Made by a program: the position numbers and the translations under genes. Below are positions 26,404-36,890 of a stretch of 64,000 nucleotides of DNA, in pieces. This DNA comes from Cellvibrionaceae bacterium AOL6 (GTDB lineage Bacteria; Pseudomonadota; Gammaproteobacteria; Pseudomonadales; Cellvibrionaceae): positions 1-64,000 of the forward strand of contig NOXC01000002.1 in the NCBI GenBank assembly GCA_003265435.1, written 5' to 3'. Numbering within the stretch: the first letter of the stretch is position 1; every line of letters starts with the position of its first letter. The notes under the pieces were generated by a model that did no database searches, was not told where the DNA came from, and was given only the letters and a program-made list of their open reading frames with translations.

Positions 26404-27642
26404 TTACCTCAACAAAGTCAGTACTTTGCTCAGCGCTTCGTACAACACATCGATCTCTTCGAGCGTGTTGTATAAGGAGAACGACGCGCGCGCCGTGCCG
26501 GGGATAGACCAACCTGACATCAATGGCTGAGCACAATGATGCCCGGTGCGGATGGCAATCCCCTGCTGATCCAATAACATACCAATATCCGCAGGATGCG
26601 TGCCGTCCACGAGAAAGCTGAACACCGCCGCGCTGTGCTGGGCATTACCGACGCGACGTAAGCCATCGATGCCCGCCATGCGCGTGCAACAGTGATCCAG
26701 CAATGCCGCTTCGTGTGCCTGAATCGCCTCACGCGAAAACTGGTTCAGATAATCAAAGGCCGCTGCCAGCCCAATGGCGCCTGCAATATCCGGCGTGCCG
26801 GCTTCAAACTTATACGGCAGGCCATTGAAGGTCGTGCCATCAAAGCTGACCGACTCAATCATTTCACCGCCACCCTGATAGGGTGGCATCGCATCCAGTA
26901 ATTCAGTTCGCCCCCACAAGGCGCCAATCCCAGTGGGACCAAAAATCTTATGCCCGGAAAACGCGTAAAAATCACAACCTAAGGCCTGCACATCGACTTC
27001 ATAGTGCGCAATGCCTTGCGCGCCGTCGACGACGCTGATCGCGCCTACATCGCGCGCGAGCGCGCAGATACGATCGATGGGGTTGACGCTACCCAAGGCA
27101 TTGGACACGTGCGCCACACTGATCAATCGTGTTTTTTCCGAAACCATCTCGCGCAGTGCGTCGAGATCAATCTCGCCCGCCTCATTCAAGGGTATCGGCT
27201 TAACCTTGGCGCCAGCGGCTTGCGCCGCCAACTGCCACGGTACAATATTCGAGTGATGCTCCAGCATCGACACCAGTATCTCGTCGCCTTCACGCAGATG
27301 CACTCGAGCCCAACACTGAGCAATTAGATTGATCGCTTCGGTCGTGCCTCGTGTCCAGATAAGCTGTTTGGGGCTTGGGCTATTTAAGGCCTTGGCAACC
27401 GTGCGCCGCGCACCTTCAAAAGCGGCTGTCGCTCGATCGCTTAAGGCATGCGCGCCGCGATGCACATTCGAATTGTATTGCGAGTAATACTCGACCAGAG
27501 CATCAATCACGCACTGGGGCTTCTGCGTGGTCGCCGCATTATCCAGATACACCAGCGGGTGGCCATTCACTTCCTGATGTAATATCGGAAAGTCTTGGCG
27601 CACCTGTTCCACATCAAAAAGACGCGGCGCATCCGCACTCAT
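26404..27642 (-). CDS. sufS: Cysteine desulfurase SufS
   Basis: A 412-residue PLP-dependent group II cysteine desulfurase. Visible are YLDNAATTQKP near residue 32, the PLP lysine in FSGHKIFGPTGIG, and the catalytic Cys in IRTGHHCAQPLM close to the C-terminus; the short loop around this Cys marks the SufS class, which needs SufE. It overlaps sufD by 4 bp. A second desulfurase of the IscS class is encoded in the same operon at 31178-32350. Confidence 0.95.
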   Translation of the reverse strand: MSADAPRLFDVEQVRQDFPILHQEVNGHPLVYLDNAATTQKPQCVIDALVEYYSQYNSNVHRGAHALSDRATAAFEGARRTVAKALNSPSPKQLIWTRGTTEAINLIAQCWARVHLREGDEILVSMLEHHSNIVPWQLAAQAAGAKVKPIPLNEAGEIDLDALREMVSEKTRLISVAHVSNALGSVNPIDRICALARDVGAISVVDGAQGIAHYEVDVQALGCDFYAFSGHKIFGPTGIGALWGRTELLDAMPPYQGGGEMIESVSFDGTTFNGLPYKFEAGTPDIAGAIGLAAAFDYLNQFSREAIQAHEAALLDHCCTRMAGIDGLRRVGNAQHSAAVFSFLVDGTHPADIGMLLDQQGIAIRTGHHCAQPLMSGWSIPGTARASFSLYNTLEEIDVLYEALSKVLTLLR

Positions 27643-28934
27643 AGCAAATGCCTCGTTAAATCCGATTCACGCGCGAACAACGCGGCCAGTTTGGGACGCG
27701 CATAATTTCCGACTGCGGGAATAGACAGGTCGGTGAACAATTCGTTGATGAAGCCGAAGCTCAGCATCACCAGCGCTTCTTCCTGCGAAACGCCGCGTGT
27801 TTTTAGATAGTGCACCGCTTCCTTATCGAGCTGCGCTACGGTCGCACCGTGAGCACAACGCACGTCGTCGGCATAAATTTCGAGCTCGGGCTTAGTATCC
27901 ACCTCGGCTTTGTTGCTCGTCAGCAAATTTTTATTGCTTAAATACGCTTCGGTTTTCTGGGCATCGCGATGGATATGGATACGACCATTGAAGACCGCAC
28001 GTGCGGAATCGGCCACAATACCACGGAAGGTCTCGTTGCTGTTGCAGTGTGGTACCGCGTGCTCGATAGAGGTGTGTACATCGATATGTTGTTTTTCCCG
28101 CGGCAGGTAAACCCCATTTATGTAGGATTCGCCCCCTTCGCCACGATGATGCACAACAATATCCAAACGTTTTAAATCACTACCAAAGGTCAGGAAAAAG
28201 CTATCCAGGTGTGCCGCTCGCCCCAACACCGCATGCACCCCACCGATGTGGTTTGCCGCACCGGCTTCTTCGTGCAGGCGGTAATACGTCAGCCGTGCGT
28301 TATCCCGTAATACAAGTTCGGTCACGCTGTTGGTCAAGACCTCGGCACTTGGGCTACCGACATAATGTTCGATGACCTGCGCCTGCGCGCCGGATTCCAC
28401 CACCACCAGGACACGGGCACTGCAATACGTGGCCTGTTCTGGAGAGGAGGATACCCAAACAATGTGCAGGGCTTTGTCAGGCTGGGCAGCGGCCGCTACG
28501 TGAACCAAAACGCCCTCGCCGAGCGTTTGCGTATTTAACGCGGCGAAACCTTGCTGCTCCAGATCGATATGCGCATTCAGCTCAGACTCAATGAGGGCCT
28601 GCTGCGTTGCGTCAGCCTCGGAAAAACGACACACACTCAGCTCACGCTCATCCAGCTCGGAAAGACGCGCACTAAACACGCCATCGACAAAGACCATGAC
28701 GTTCGCGTCAAGGTCGTCTATTTTCCACTGTGCATCGACGTCGTTGCTTGGCGCACTCACATCAAAACGGTAGTCCGGTTTGAGCACGCTGCTCAGCGAC
28801 GTGTATTTCCAAGCTTCGGTCTTGCGCGTAGGCAGTGACCAAGCCTGCCAGCACGAACGTCCGCGCTCGCGCAACGGTGTCAGCCAATCTTCGGCAATCG
28901 TCAGCGCCTGGGTTGCGGCGACGAAATCGCTCAT
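27639..28934 (-). CDS. sufD: Fe-S cluster scaffold protein SufD
   Basis: A 431-residue partner of SufB and SufC in the cluster-assembly complex. The core beta-helix region has RGEGGESYINGVYLP and RAVFNGRIHIHRDAQKTEAYLSNKNLL (the latter in part), and the C-terminus has CAHGATVAQLDKEAV and FINELF. The ATG at 28934 (MSDFVAATQ) overlaps the sufC stop by 4 bp, giving coupling. The N-terminal portion has WKYTSLSSV, typical of SufD. Confidence 0.94.
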   Translation of the reverse strand: MSDFVAATQALTIAEDWLTPLRERGRSCWQAWSLPTRKTEAWKYTSLSSVLKPDYRFDVSAPSNDVDAQWKIDDLDANVMVFVDGVFSARLSELDERELSVCRFSEADATQQALIESELNAHIDLEQQGFAALNTQTLGEGVLVHVAAAAQPDKALHIVWVSSSPEQATYCSARVLVVVESGAQAQVIEHYVGSPSAEVLTNSVTELVLRDNARLTYYRLHEEAGAANHIGGVHAVLGRAAHLDSFFLTFGSDLKRLDIVVHHRGEGGESYINGVYLPREKQHIDVHTSIEHAVPHCNSNETFRGIVADSARAVFNGRIHIHRDAQKTEAYLSNKNLLTSNKAEVDTKPELEIYADDVRCAHGATVAQLDKEAVHYLKTRGVSQEEALVMLSFGFINELFTDLSIPAVGNYARPKLAALFARESDLTRHLL

Positions 28935-29683
28935 CCGTTCACCTCGTCTTCCAGCCACGCATAGCCTTTTTCTTCCAGCTCCAACGCGAGAGATTTGTCT
29001 CCGGATTTCACAATGCGGCCGTCGGCCAGCACGTGAACGTAGTCGGGCTCGATGTAATTCAGCAGGCGTTGGTAGTGTGTTACGACGATGAAAGAGCGCT
29101 CTGGAGAGCGCAGTGCGTTCACACCATCCGCCACGACTTGCAGCGCATCGATGTCCAAGCCCGAGTCAGTCTCGTCGAGGATGGCCAGAGAAGGTTCAAG
29201 CAACATCATCTGCATGATTTCGTTGCGCTTCTTTTCACCACCGGAAAAGCCTTCGTTAACGCCGCGCTTGAGAAAGTCCTGCTTGAGGTTAACGGCCTTA
29301 CAGGCTTCACGCGCTTTCTTCATGAAGTTCACCGCATCCAATGCCTCAAGACCACGGTGTTCACGTACGGCATCGACCGCCGCTTTCAAAAACTCCATAT
29401 TGCTGACACCGGGAATTTCAACCGGATACTGGAACGCGAGAAACAAGCCTTCTCGAGCGCGCTCTTCGGTTTCGAGATCCAGCAAGTCCTTACCGTGAAA
29501 ATCCACTCGACCACCGGTGACTTCATACCCTTCACGTCCGGACAGTACATGCCCAAGCGTACTTTTACCCGCACCGTTTGGGCCCATGATGGCATGGACT
29601 TCACCCGGTTTTACTTCGAGGCTCAGTCCTTTCAGGATGGCCTTGTCTTCAACTTCCGCATTAAGCGAATCAATGGTCAGCAC
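28931..29683 (-). CDS. sufC: Fe-S assembly ATPase SufC
   Basis: A 250-residue ABC-type ATPase that powers cluster assembly on SufB-SufD. Walker A GPNGAGKSTLGHVL lies near residue 35, the signature GFSGGEKKRNEI near 143-155, and Walker B LAILDETDSGLD near 165-176. It is cytosolic and not a transporter. Spacing is 27 bp from sufB and a 4-bp overlap with sufD. Confidence 0.96.
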   Translation of the reverse strand: MLTIDSLNAEVEDKAILKGLSLEVKPGEVHAIMGPNGAGKSTLGHVLSGREGYEVTGGRVDFHGKDLLDLETEERAREGLFLAFQYPVEIPGVSNMEFLKAAVDAVREHRGLEALDAVNFMKKAREACKAVNLKQDFLKRGVNEGFSGGEKKRNEIMQMMLLEPSLAILDETDSGLDIDALQVVADGVNALRSPERSFIVVTHYQRLLNYIEPDYVHVLADGRIVKSGDKSLALELEEKGYAWLEDEVNG

Positions 29684-29710
29684 GTGCTGTCTCCCACTCG
29701 TGTTTCTTTA

Positions 29711-31150
29711 TTAACCGACTGAACCTTCGAGGCTCACTTCAAGTAACTTGCCCGCTTCCACGGCAAATTCCATCGGCAGTTCTTTAAATACTTCTTTACA
29801 AAACCCGTTCACAATCATCGATACGGCTTTTTCCACATCGATACCGCGCTGCTGGCACAGATACAGCTGATCGTCGCTGACCTTCGATGTGGTGGCCTCA
29901 TGCTCAATAATGGCCGAGGGGTTTTTACTTTCAATATAGGGAAAGGTATGCGCCGCGCAGGTATCGCCAATCAGCAGGGAGTCGCACTGGGTATAGTTGC
30001 GCGCACCTTCTGCTCCGGGGTTCATGCGCACCAGACCGCGATACGCGTTCGAGCTGCGCCCAGCAGAAATACCCTTGGAGATAATGGTCGAGCGAGTATT
30101 TTTTCCAAGGTGAATCATCTTGGTCCCGGTATCGGCCTGTTGGCAATTGTTGGTCAGCGCCACCGAATAAAACTCACCCACGCTGTGATCGCCTTTCAGC
30201 ACACAGCTGGGGTATTTCCAGGTCACCGCAGAGCCGGTTTCCACCTGCGTCCAGGAGATACGCGCATGGTCGTGGGCAATGCCACGCTTCGTCACGAAGT
30301 TGTAAATGCCGCCCTTACCTTCGCTGTCGCCGGGGTACCAGTTTTGAACAGTGCTGTATTTGATATTGGCATTGTCCAGAGCCACCAGTTCGACCACCGC
30401 AGCGTGCAACTGATTTTCATCGCGCATGGGCGCGGTGCAACCTTCGAGGTAGCTCACATGGCTGCCCTCATCGGCCACAATCAAAGTGCGCTCGAATTGC
30501 CCGGTATTCGATTCATTAATTCGAAAATACGTCGACAGCTCCATCGGGCAACGCACGCCCTTGGGGATGTACACGAAAGAGCCATCACTGAAGACCGCGC
30601 TGTTCAACGCAGCGAAAAAATTGTCCTTCTGGGGGACAACACTGCCCAAGTATTTTTTTACCAGCTCCGGGTATTCCTGAATGGCTTCAGAGATCGAGCA
30701 GAAAATCACACCCGCTTCTTTCAGTTTGCTGCGGAAGGTGGTCGCAACCGACACCGAATCGAACACCGCATCAACCGCTACACCGGCGAGCATTTCCTGC
30801 TCGTGCAGAGGAATGCCCAGCTTGTTGTAGGTTTCAAGCAGCTCGGGGTCGACTTCGTCGAGGCTTTTTGGCTTATCCGCCATGCTCTTCGGTGCAGAGT
30901 AATAAGACACCGCTTGATAGTCCGTTTTTTCGTAGGCCACATGTGCCCACTCTGGCTCTTCCATTTCAAGCCAGGCACGGTACGCTTTTAATCGCCACTC
31001 GAGCATCCATTCCGGTTCATTTTTCTTACCGGAAATAAATCGAATCACGTTTTCGTCCAAACCGGGCGGCAGTGTTTCGGATTCGATATTACTGACGAAG
31101 CCAGCGGCGTATTCTTTCTTGATCAAACGATCAATCTGTTCTTGAGACAT
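29711..31150 (-). CDS. sufB: Fe-S cluster scaffold protein SufB
   Basis: A 479-residue scaffold on which the cluster is built. Landmarks are [20 protein letters not shown] and YTVQNWYPG-like [16 protein letters not shown], the [18 protein letters not shown] segment, and the C-terminal [20 protein letters not shown], which holds the conserved Cys residues. Length matches the family. It follows iscS by 27 bp in the same transcript. Confidence 0.96.
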   Translation of the reverse strand: MSQEQIDRLIKKEYAAGFVSNIESETLPPGLDENVIRFISGKKNEPEWMLEWRLKAYRAWLEMEEPEWAHVAYEKTDYQAVSYYSAPKSMADKPKSLDEVDPELLETYNKLGIPLHEQEMLAGVAVDAVFDSVSVATTFRSKLKEAGVIFCSISEAIQEYPELVKKYLGSVVPQKDNFFAALNSAVFSDGSFVYIPKGVRCPMELSTYFRINESNTGQFERTLIVADEGSHVSYLEGCTAPMRDENQLHAAVVELVALDNANIKYSTVQNWYPGDSEGKGGIYNFVTKRGIAHDHARISWTQVETGSAVTWKYPSCVLKGDHSVGEFYSVALTNNCQQADTGTKMIHLGKNTRSTIISKGISAGRSSNAYRGLVRMNPGAEGARNYTQCDSLLIGDTCAAHTFPYIESKNPSAIIEHEATTSKVSDDQLYLCQQRGIDVEKAVSMIVNGFCKEVFKELPMEFAVEAGKLLEVSLEGSVG

Positions 31151-31177
31151 AGGCGTTGTCTGTCGCTAATACACTAT

Positions 31178-32350
31178 TTACATCGCTTGCGCAGCGGTGG
31201 CTGCAGCAAGCACCTGCCGCACTCGCTGTGCGGCGAACTGAATGTCTTGCTCGCGGGTATAGCGACCAAAACTGAAACGGAAGGCATTGTGTGCCTCCTC
31301 GTCACTCAGGCCCATGGCCTGTAATACATACGAAGGCGCCATGCTGGCCGACATGCAGGCCGAGCCGGACGAAATGGCCAGTTCGCGTAATTGAATCGCG
31401 AACATTTCGCTGTCTATGCCGTCGAAACTCAGATTGACGGTGCCGGGAAGCTGAACCGGCGCCGTGCCATTCAGCGAAACCTGAGTCAGCGGCAACACGG
31501 CGTCAAGAAAGTGTTGACGCAGTGCCTGCAAATGCGCGGAATCCGCGTCAAGATATGCCTCGGCGAGGGCCGCAGCCCGACCGAAACCCACAATCTGGTG
31601 GGTCGCCAAAGTGCCTGAACGCATACCACGCTCGTGACCACCACCGTGCATTTGTGCGGCGATGCGCACATCCGGATGACGACGTACGTACAGCGCGCCA
31701 ATCCCCTTGGGGCCGTACATTTTGTGTGCGGACATCGAAAGCAGATCCACGTTCAAGACCTTCACGTCCACCGGTATTTTTGCCAGTGACTGCGCGGCAT
31801 CGACATGCAGCAGCACGCCGCGCGCTCGGCAGGCCTCACCCAGTGCGGCGATGTCATTCACCGAACCGGTTTCGTTGTTGGCATGCATAAGCGATACGGC
31901 GCAAGTGTGCGGACGGATGGCGTCGAGCACGCGCTCGATGGCGACGTCGCCACTGCGCTCCGGCGCAATATAACTGAGCTCGACGCCTTGCTGTTCGAGC
32001 CAGCCGCAGGTATCCAACACCGCTTTGTGCTCGATGCGGCTTGTGATCAGGTGCAGAGGCGCATCGGGTGAGGCTGCACGGCGAGCTTCAATCAGGCCTT
32101 TCAAAGCGAGATTGTTGGCCTCGGTTGCACCGCTGGTCCAGACGATTTCACGTGGGTCGGCGTGGATCAATTGCGCCACCTGCTGGCGGGCATGCTCAAC
32201 TCGCTCTTCCGCCTGCCAGCCAAACACATGTGAACGCGACGCGGGATTACCAAAGCGCCCTTCCAGGCCAAGGCATTCCTGCATCGCATCAATCACTTCC
32301 GGCGCCGCGGGCGTGGTTGCCGCGTAATCCAAATACACAGTTTTTTGCAT
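31178..32350 (-). CDS. iscS: IscS-class cysteine desulfurase
   Basis: A 390-residue group I cysteine desulfurase. YLDYAATTP near residue 6, ATEANNLALKG, the PLP lysine in MSAHKMYGPKGIG, and the mobile loop SSGSACMSASMAPS with catalytic Cys identify the class. It supplies sulfur for Fe-S clusters and possibly tRNA thiolation. Its location between iscR and sufB, with no iscU, hscA or fdx nearby, makes a hybrid ISC/SUF operon. It begins 8 bp after the iscR stop. Confidence 0.92.
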   Translation of the reverse strand: MQKTVYLDYAATTPAAPEVIDAMQECLGLEGRFGNPASRSHVFGWQAEERVEHARQQVAQLIHADPREIVWTSGATEANNLALKGLIEARRAASPDAPLHLITSRIEHKAVLDTCGWLEQQGVELSYIAPERSGDVAIERVLDAIRPHTCAVSLMHANNETGSVNDIAALGEACRARGVLLHVDAAQSLAKIPVDVKVLNVDLLSMSAHKMYGPKGIGALYVRRHPDVRIAAQMHGGGHERGMRSGTLATHQIVGFGRAAALAEAYLDADSAHLQALRQHFLDAVLPLTQVSLNGTAPVQLPGTVNLSFDGIDSEMFAIQLRELAISSGSACMSASMAPSYVLQAMGLSDEEAHNAFRFSFGRYTREQDIQFAAQRVRQVLAAATAAQAM

Positions 32351-32358
32351 TCGACCTC

Positions 32359-32847
32359 CTACATCAATGACGAGACATTGATGCGGTCCGTCGCGGCCAA
32401 TTCGAGGCCTTCCATGCGATTTTGGCGCTCAGCCACTCGCTGTACTTCCTGCCTGGCGACGAGGCTCGCCAGCGAAATACTGCTCAGAAAATCGTGAATC
32501 TGTGCGCTGAGGTCGTGCCAGAGGTAGTGCGTTAAACACACTTCACCTTGCTGGCAATCACCATTGCCACCACAGTTTGTCGCATCAATGCTTTCATTCA
32601 CCGCATCGATAATCTGAGCAACAAATATGGCCTCGGCTTCTCGGTTAAGCCGATAGCCCCCACCGGGGCCGCGAACACTCTTCACCAGTGCGTTTTGTCG
32701 CAGCTTGGAGAACAGCTGCTCGAGATAGGACAACGAAATGTGCTGCCGCTTGGAGATATCCGCGAGACTGACAGGGCCCTGACTGGCATGTAAGGCCAAA
32801 TCGAGCATCGCGGTCACGGCATAGCGGCCTTTTGTAGTCAGTCTCAT
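32359..32847 (-). CDS. iscR: Fe-S sensing regulator IscR
   Basis: A 162-residue Rrf2-family repressor/activator. The winged helix begins [20 protein letters not shown], and the cluster ligands Cys92, Cys98 and Cys104 plus His107 ([13 protein letters not shown]) are at the same positions as in E. coli IscR, so it should bind a [2Fe-2S] cluster. The ATG at 32847 is chosen over one six codons upstream because the family starts with MRLT. The upstream region holds an IscR-type operator over its own promoter, so the operon should be autorepressed when clusters are plentiful. Confidence 0.95.
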   Translation of the reverse strand: MRLTTKGRYAVTAMLDLALHASQGPVSLADISKRQHISLSYLEQLFSKLRQNALVKSVRGPGGGYRLNREAEAIFVAQIIDAVNESIDATNCGGNGDCQQGEVCLTHYLWHDLSAQIHDFLSSISLASLVARQEVQRVAERQNRMEGLELAATDRINVSSLM

Positions 32848-32875
32848 AGCGGTTTTCTCGTTCAATTCTAAACGA

Positions 32876-32910
32876 ATTATCCTAAAAACCGAGTAAATTA
32901 GTCAAGTATA
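32876..32910 (-). promoter_or_regulatory. Promoter and IscR type 1 operator of the iscR-suf operon
   Basis: On the minus strand a -35 TTGACT (32900-32905) and a -10 GATAAT (32876-32881) are 18 bp apart, 29 bp from the iscR ATG. The -35 is embedded in ATACTTGACTAATTTACTC (about 32892-32910), whose left half matches the IscR type 1 consensus ATASYYGACTRWWWYAGTCRRSTAT and whose right half is weaker. The layout suggests steric repression by holo-IscR. Confidence 0.72.
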
Positions 32911-32922
32911 AAACCTACTATT

Positions 32923-33732
32923 TTACTCAGGCTTTTGCCCTTTCCCTTCAAGGGCCTCCAATCGCGCCTCGAGCTCACGAATGGTATTGCCCGAGTGGTA
33001 GATGTGATTCTGAATCGAGGTCAACATGCCACGCAAGATATTGATCTCCATCTCGTCCATACGCACGCGGTTAAACAAGCGACGCATCCGCGTGACGGTC
33101 TGGCGAGGATTGTCTGGGTCCAGGAATTTGAGGTCGGCCAAGGTGGCCTCAAGGTGCTCGTAGTAGTGGTCCAATGCTTCGATTTTAGCGGGCGCCACAT
33201 CCCAATCCGTAAAACGCAACGCTTCCCCGTTGTCCGGCGCAAGTGCTGACATACGGATTTCGTAGACAATCACCTGAATGGCAGCGGCAATATTCAGGGC
33301 GCTGTATTCCGGGTTGGCGGGGATGTGCACGTGGTAGTGACACTTCTGCAACTCTTCGTTGGTGAGGCCTCGGTCCTCGCGACCAAAGAGAATGGCCACC
33401 TTGTGCTCATTGCTCTCGGCCGAGACGCGATCACCACACTCACGCGGTGTTAATAAGGGCCAAGGTATGCGTCGTTCGCGCGCACTGGTACCGATCACGA
33501 GGCCGCAGTCTGCAATCGCCTCATCAAGTGTGTTCACCACTTCGGCCTGCTCGAGCACATCCGTGGCACCCGCGGCACGCCACTGAGCTTTCGCGGTAGG
33601 GTATTCTTTGGGGTCGACCAAAACAAGCTTACCCAAACCCATGTTTTTTAATGCACGCGCTGCGGCGCCAATATTGCCCGGATGGGTCGTATTGATCATT
33701 ACGATCGAAATGTTGTCGAAACATGCGCGCAT
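32923..33732 (-). CDS. trmJ: tRNA Cm32/Um32 methyltransferase TrmJ
   Basis: A 269-residue SPOUT methyltransferase that 2'-O-methylates position 32 of tRNA. It shows the SPOUT start NISIVMINTTHPGNIGAAARALKNMG (in part), SARERR near residue 84, the knot segment ILFGREDRGLTNEEL, and IPANPEYSALNIAAA with the SAM-binding turn. The C-terminal helical extension (about 170-269) is TrmJ-specific. It lies just upstream of the iscR promoter in the same direction and is divergent from suhB, the same neighbourhood as in Pseudomonas. Confidence 0.94.
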   Translation of the reverse strand: MRACFDNISIVMINTTHPGNIGAAARALKNMGLGKLVLVDPKEYPTAKAQWRAAGATDVLEQAEVVNTLDEAIADCGLVIGTSARERRIPWPLLTPRECGDRVSAESNEHKVAILFGREDRGLTNEELQKCHYHVHIPANPEYSALNIAAAIQVIVYEIRMSALAPDNGEALRFTDWDVAPAKIEALDHYYEHLEATLADLKFLDPDNPRQTVTRMRRLFNRVRMDEMEINILRGMLTSIQNHIYHSGNTIRELEARLEALEGKGQKPE

Positions 33733-33878
33733 GGTGTGCTCCTCGGCCAGTCAGGGCGCGCATTCTAACCGTGTTCAGTCTCTGATCAAAGTGCCGAGAG
33801 CGTAGAAGCAAAAGCGTCATATTGGTATACTTGCCTTCTGCATCTTTTTATTCCCTTTCTTTATAGAGTCGTACCCAT

Positions 33879-34679
33879 ATGGAACCCATGCTCAACGTGG
33901 CGCTGAAGGCAGCGCGCAAGGCCGGCGAAATTCTCGAGCGCGCATTTGAACGCGTCGATTTGATCGAAATCGAAGAGAAAGGTCGAAATGATTTTGTCAG
34001 CGAGGTGGACCGCAGCTCTGAAAGAGAGGTGATCTACCATCTGAAGAAGGCCTACCCCGATCACAAGTTTATCGGCGAAGAAAGCGGCACGACCGGGCCC
34101 GATGATGCAGAATACGAATGGATCATTGATCCGCTGGACGGCACAACGAACTTCCTCCATGGCATCCCGCACTTTGCGGTCTCCATTGCCTGCCGCCGCA
34201 AAGGCCAGCTCGAACACGCCATCGTACTCGACCCCATCAAACGAGAAGAATTCACCGCAACGCGTGGCCGTGGCGCCACTCTGAACGGTCGTCGCATTCG
34301 CGTCAGCCCGCGTCCCAATTTTGATGGCGCCATTATTGGCACCGGCATCCCTTTCAATGGTTTTGCGCTCGACAACATCGACAGTTTTCTAAGCTGCATG
34401 AAAGAAGTCGCCTCCCAGACAGCCGGCATTCGACGTCCCGGCTCGGCGGCGCTAGACCTCGCCTACGTCGCGTCAGGGCGTTTTGATGGCTTTTGGGAAA
34501 TGAACTTGAACGCGTGGGACATTGCCGGCGGTGTGTTGCTCGTGAAGGAAGCGGGCGGCATGGTCTCCGACTTCCGTGGCGGGAATGATTTTATGAGCAG
34601 CGGCAACATCGTCTGTGCACCGCCCAAATTGTTCAAACCCTTGTTGCAGATTGTCGGCCGACACATGGGCCACATCTAA
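33879..34679 (+). CDS. suhB: Inositol-1-monophosphatase/Nus factor SuhB
   Basis: A 266-residue Mg-dependent phosphatase of the IMPase family, which in E. coli also takes part in rRNA antitermination. Metal-binding motifs are FIGEESG near residue 65, WIIDPLDGTTNFLHG near 83-98, and AWDIAGGVLLVKEAGG near 208. Length matches the family. It is divergent from trmJ with a 146-bp gap carrying both promoters and converges on the broken histidine kinase. Confidence 0.95.
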   Translation: MEPMLNVALKAARKAGEILERAFERVDLIEIEEKGRNDFVSEVDRSSEREVIYHLKKAYPDHKFIGEESGTTGPDDAEYEWIIDPLDGTTNFLHGIPHFAVSIACRRKGQLEHAIVLDPIKREEFTATRGRGATLNGRRIRVSPRPNFDGAIIGTGIPFNGFALDNIDSFLSCMKEVASQTAGIRRPGSAALDLAYVASGRFDGFWEMNLNAWDIAGGVLLVKEAGGMVSDFRGGNDFMSSGNIVCAPPKLFKPLLQIVGRHMGHI

Positions 34680-34712
34680 ATCCGGGCCCACTGCGCAGTG
34701 TCAGAGCAGAAC

Positions 34713-36779
34713 TCAGGGCTTAGCCGCCTGAGGTTCTGCCAGTAATTCATTTAGCACCCGGACAAAGACCTGCAGGTCCAGCGGCTTCGTCAGGTAGTGT
34801 TCAAAACCTGCTTTCTCCCCCGCTTCGATGTCATGAGGCATCGCGTTCGCAGACAGGGCGATCACCGGAATCTGCCGCGTGACCTTATCTCACTTCAGAA
34901 TATTCAATGTTTCAAAGCCGTTCATGCCGGGCAAATTAATATCCATGATGATCAGATCTGGCTGTAAGGTACGCGCCTCAAACAGGCCGCTGAAACCATC
35001 CCCCACCACGGCAAGATGTATCTGAGGAAAGCGCTGCAGTACCTGACGCATCAGCCGTTGATTCGGCAGACTGTCTTCCACGTACAGGATTTTTCTGTCG
35101 CCTGTAAAATCCAGACCCAATGGCGCCGGGCCCGCCGACGGCGAAGGGACAGGGGCGACATCGGGCTCACGCACAAGCGCGCCCACATCGGCATGCATAC
35201 CCGCTTCAGCCACAGGAAGTTGTAGCCAAAAGGTACTGCCCTCCCGCTCGATACTGTGGAACCCCATCGCGCCGCCCATCTGCTCGACGAGGCGCTTGGA
35301 GATGACAAGCCCCACACCGGTACCCTCGACATTTGAATTTTCCGCATCTAGGCGATTAAACGGTTGAAACACCGAGTCCTGCAGGGTAGTGGGGATGCCT
35401 CGACCGGTATCGCTGATGGCGATGCGTGCCTGACCATGATCACTGTATTCACAGTCGATACGAATCGCGCCATTCTCGGCGTTATATTTCACCGCGTTGC
35501 TCAACAGGTTCAGCAGCACCTGCTTTAATCGACGTCGATCGGCCAGTACCCGGCAACCCGACTCTGTCGTAAAGCGGTATTTGATTTCCAGACCACGCGC
35601 GTCCGCCTGGGTCTGAATCAGGTTCACACAATCGCGCAGCATCAATTTGGGGTCGACGGGCTCCAGCCCGATGGATAGGCGCCCAGCCTCGATTTTCGCA
35701 AGGTCAAGCACATCTCCCACCAGCCCCAATAAGTGCTCACCGGCCTTATATATTTCTTGAATATTTTCACGCTGATCTGGCGTGAGGTTGGTATCGAGAT
35801 CAAAGAGCTGAGAAAAGCCCAGGATCGCATTCAGCGGTGTGCGCAACTCGTGACTCATACTGGACAGGAAGTCGGATTTCGCGCGATTGGCTTTTTCCGC
35901 ATCCTCTTTCGCCTTAAGCACCCGCTCTTCTGCGCGCTTAAGCTCGGTGATATCCATATTGGTGCCCGACATCCGCCACGGCTTTCCATCTGCGGCGTAG
36001 TGCATCTGGCCGCGAGCACGTATCCATCGCCACTCCCGGTCCTTACCGAGAATGCGGTATTCAACATCAAACGGGGATTTTTTAATGAAGTGATCGTTGA
36101 GCGTTTTATCAAACAACACCAAGTCGTCGTTGTGAATACGGCTACGCCAGGCTTCGAGCCGATCCACCCCGTCATTGATGACGTCATCCCCGTCACCAAA
36201 GCCGATCTGCTCCCAGCAGCGCGACGAGAAGTGGAAGCCGCCGTGCTCAGCGGTCCACTCCCAGATGCCGTCATTAGAGGCTTTGATGATACGAGAGTGG
36301 CGCGCCTCACTGAGCATCAAGGCCCCTTCGACGTCTTTCTGCTTGGTGACATCGAAAATCAAACCGGAGGTATAGAGCACCTTGCCGGTATCATCGCGAA
36401 TCGCCTCGACACGCACCTCGGCCCACACATAGCCACCGTGTTTGCGCCGAATACGAAACAGCGCATCGCCAGGGCCATTCATTTTCAGGTGACGGGCAAT
36501 CGCATTTTGCAACATCTCGCGGTCTTCGGGATGCACAAACTCAAGAAAGGAGTCGGGGCTGGAAATGCGTTTCATATCGCGCCCGTCGTAGTCGAGGTAT
36601 TCCCAGAACCCCCCATCCCAAAACATGTGGTTGGCGCGCACATCCCAGTCGAGGAAGCCATAACCCCGGCTTCCCTTGAAAATCCGCTCATAGCGCTCGA
36701 CTTCGTTCAATAGGCGGCGTATATGGCGGGCGGACAAACCCGACTGGCGATTCCTTCGCCAAAATTCAGAGATGTTCAT
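34713..36779 (-). pseudogene. Hybrid PAS histidine kinase with an in-frame TGA in the receiver domain
   Basis: The frame from 36779 gives PAS domains at about residues 35-150 and 155-285, a HisKA domain with FLSSMSHELRTPLNAILGFSQ around 305, a HATPase domain (LLNLLSNAVKY, DTGRGIP, GTGVGLVISK) and a receiver domain from about 565 (ILYVEDSLPNQ; phosphoacceptor in LIIMDINLPGMNG). A TGA at 34890-34892 (codon 630) then stops it. Translation beyond the TGA stays open for 57 codons to a TGA at 34713-34715 and reads as the rest of the receiver (QIPVIALSANAMP, YLTKPLDLQVF). So one nonsense codon removes the receiver's last third, including its conserved Lys. The kinase half may still work. No N-terminal membrane segment is seen, so it should be cytosolic. 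Confidence 0.85.
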
Positions 36780-36890
36780 AGTGCTGCGGCATTGAATAGG
36801 CCAGTCTTTTCTTAGACCGAATTACCATATCCCAGATGGGCGATGACAGGAAGACTATACTGACATAGAAATGCAAAAGGGGAACCTAAC

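Noticed and set aside
31178-32350. Reading the IscS-class gene as NifS or as a nitrogen-fixation gene
   Set aside because: Neighbours are IscR and SUF genes; no nif genes are in view.
34890-34892. Selenocysteine at the TGA in the kinase
   Set aside because: Receiver domains do not use selenocysteine at this place and no SECIS-like hairpin is evident; nonsense mutation is simpler.
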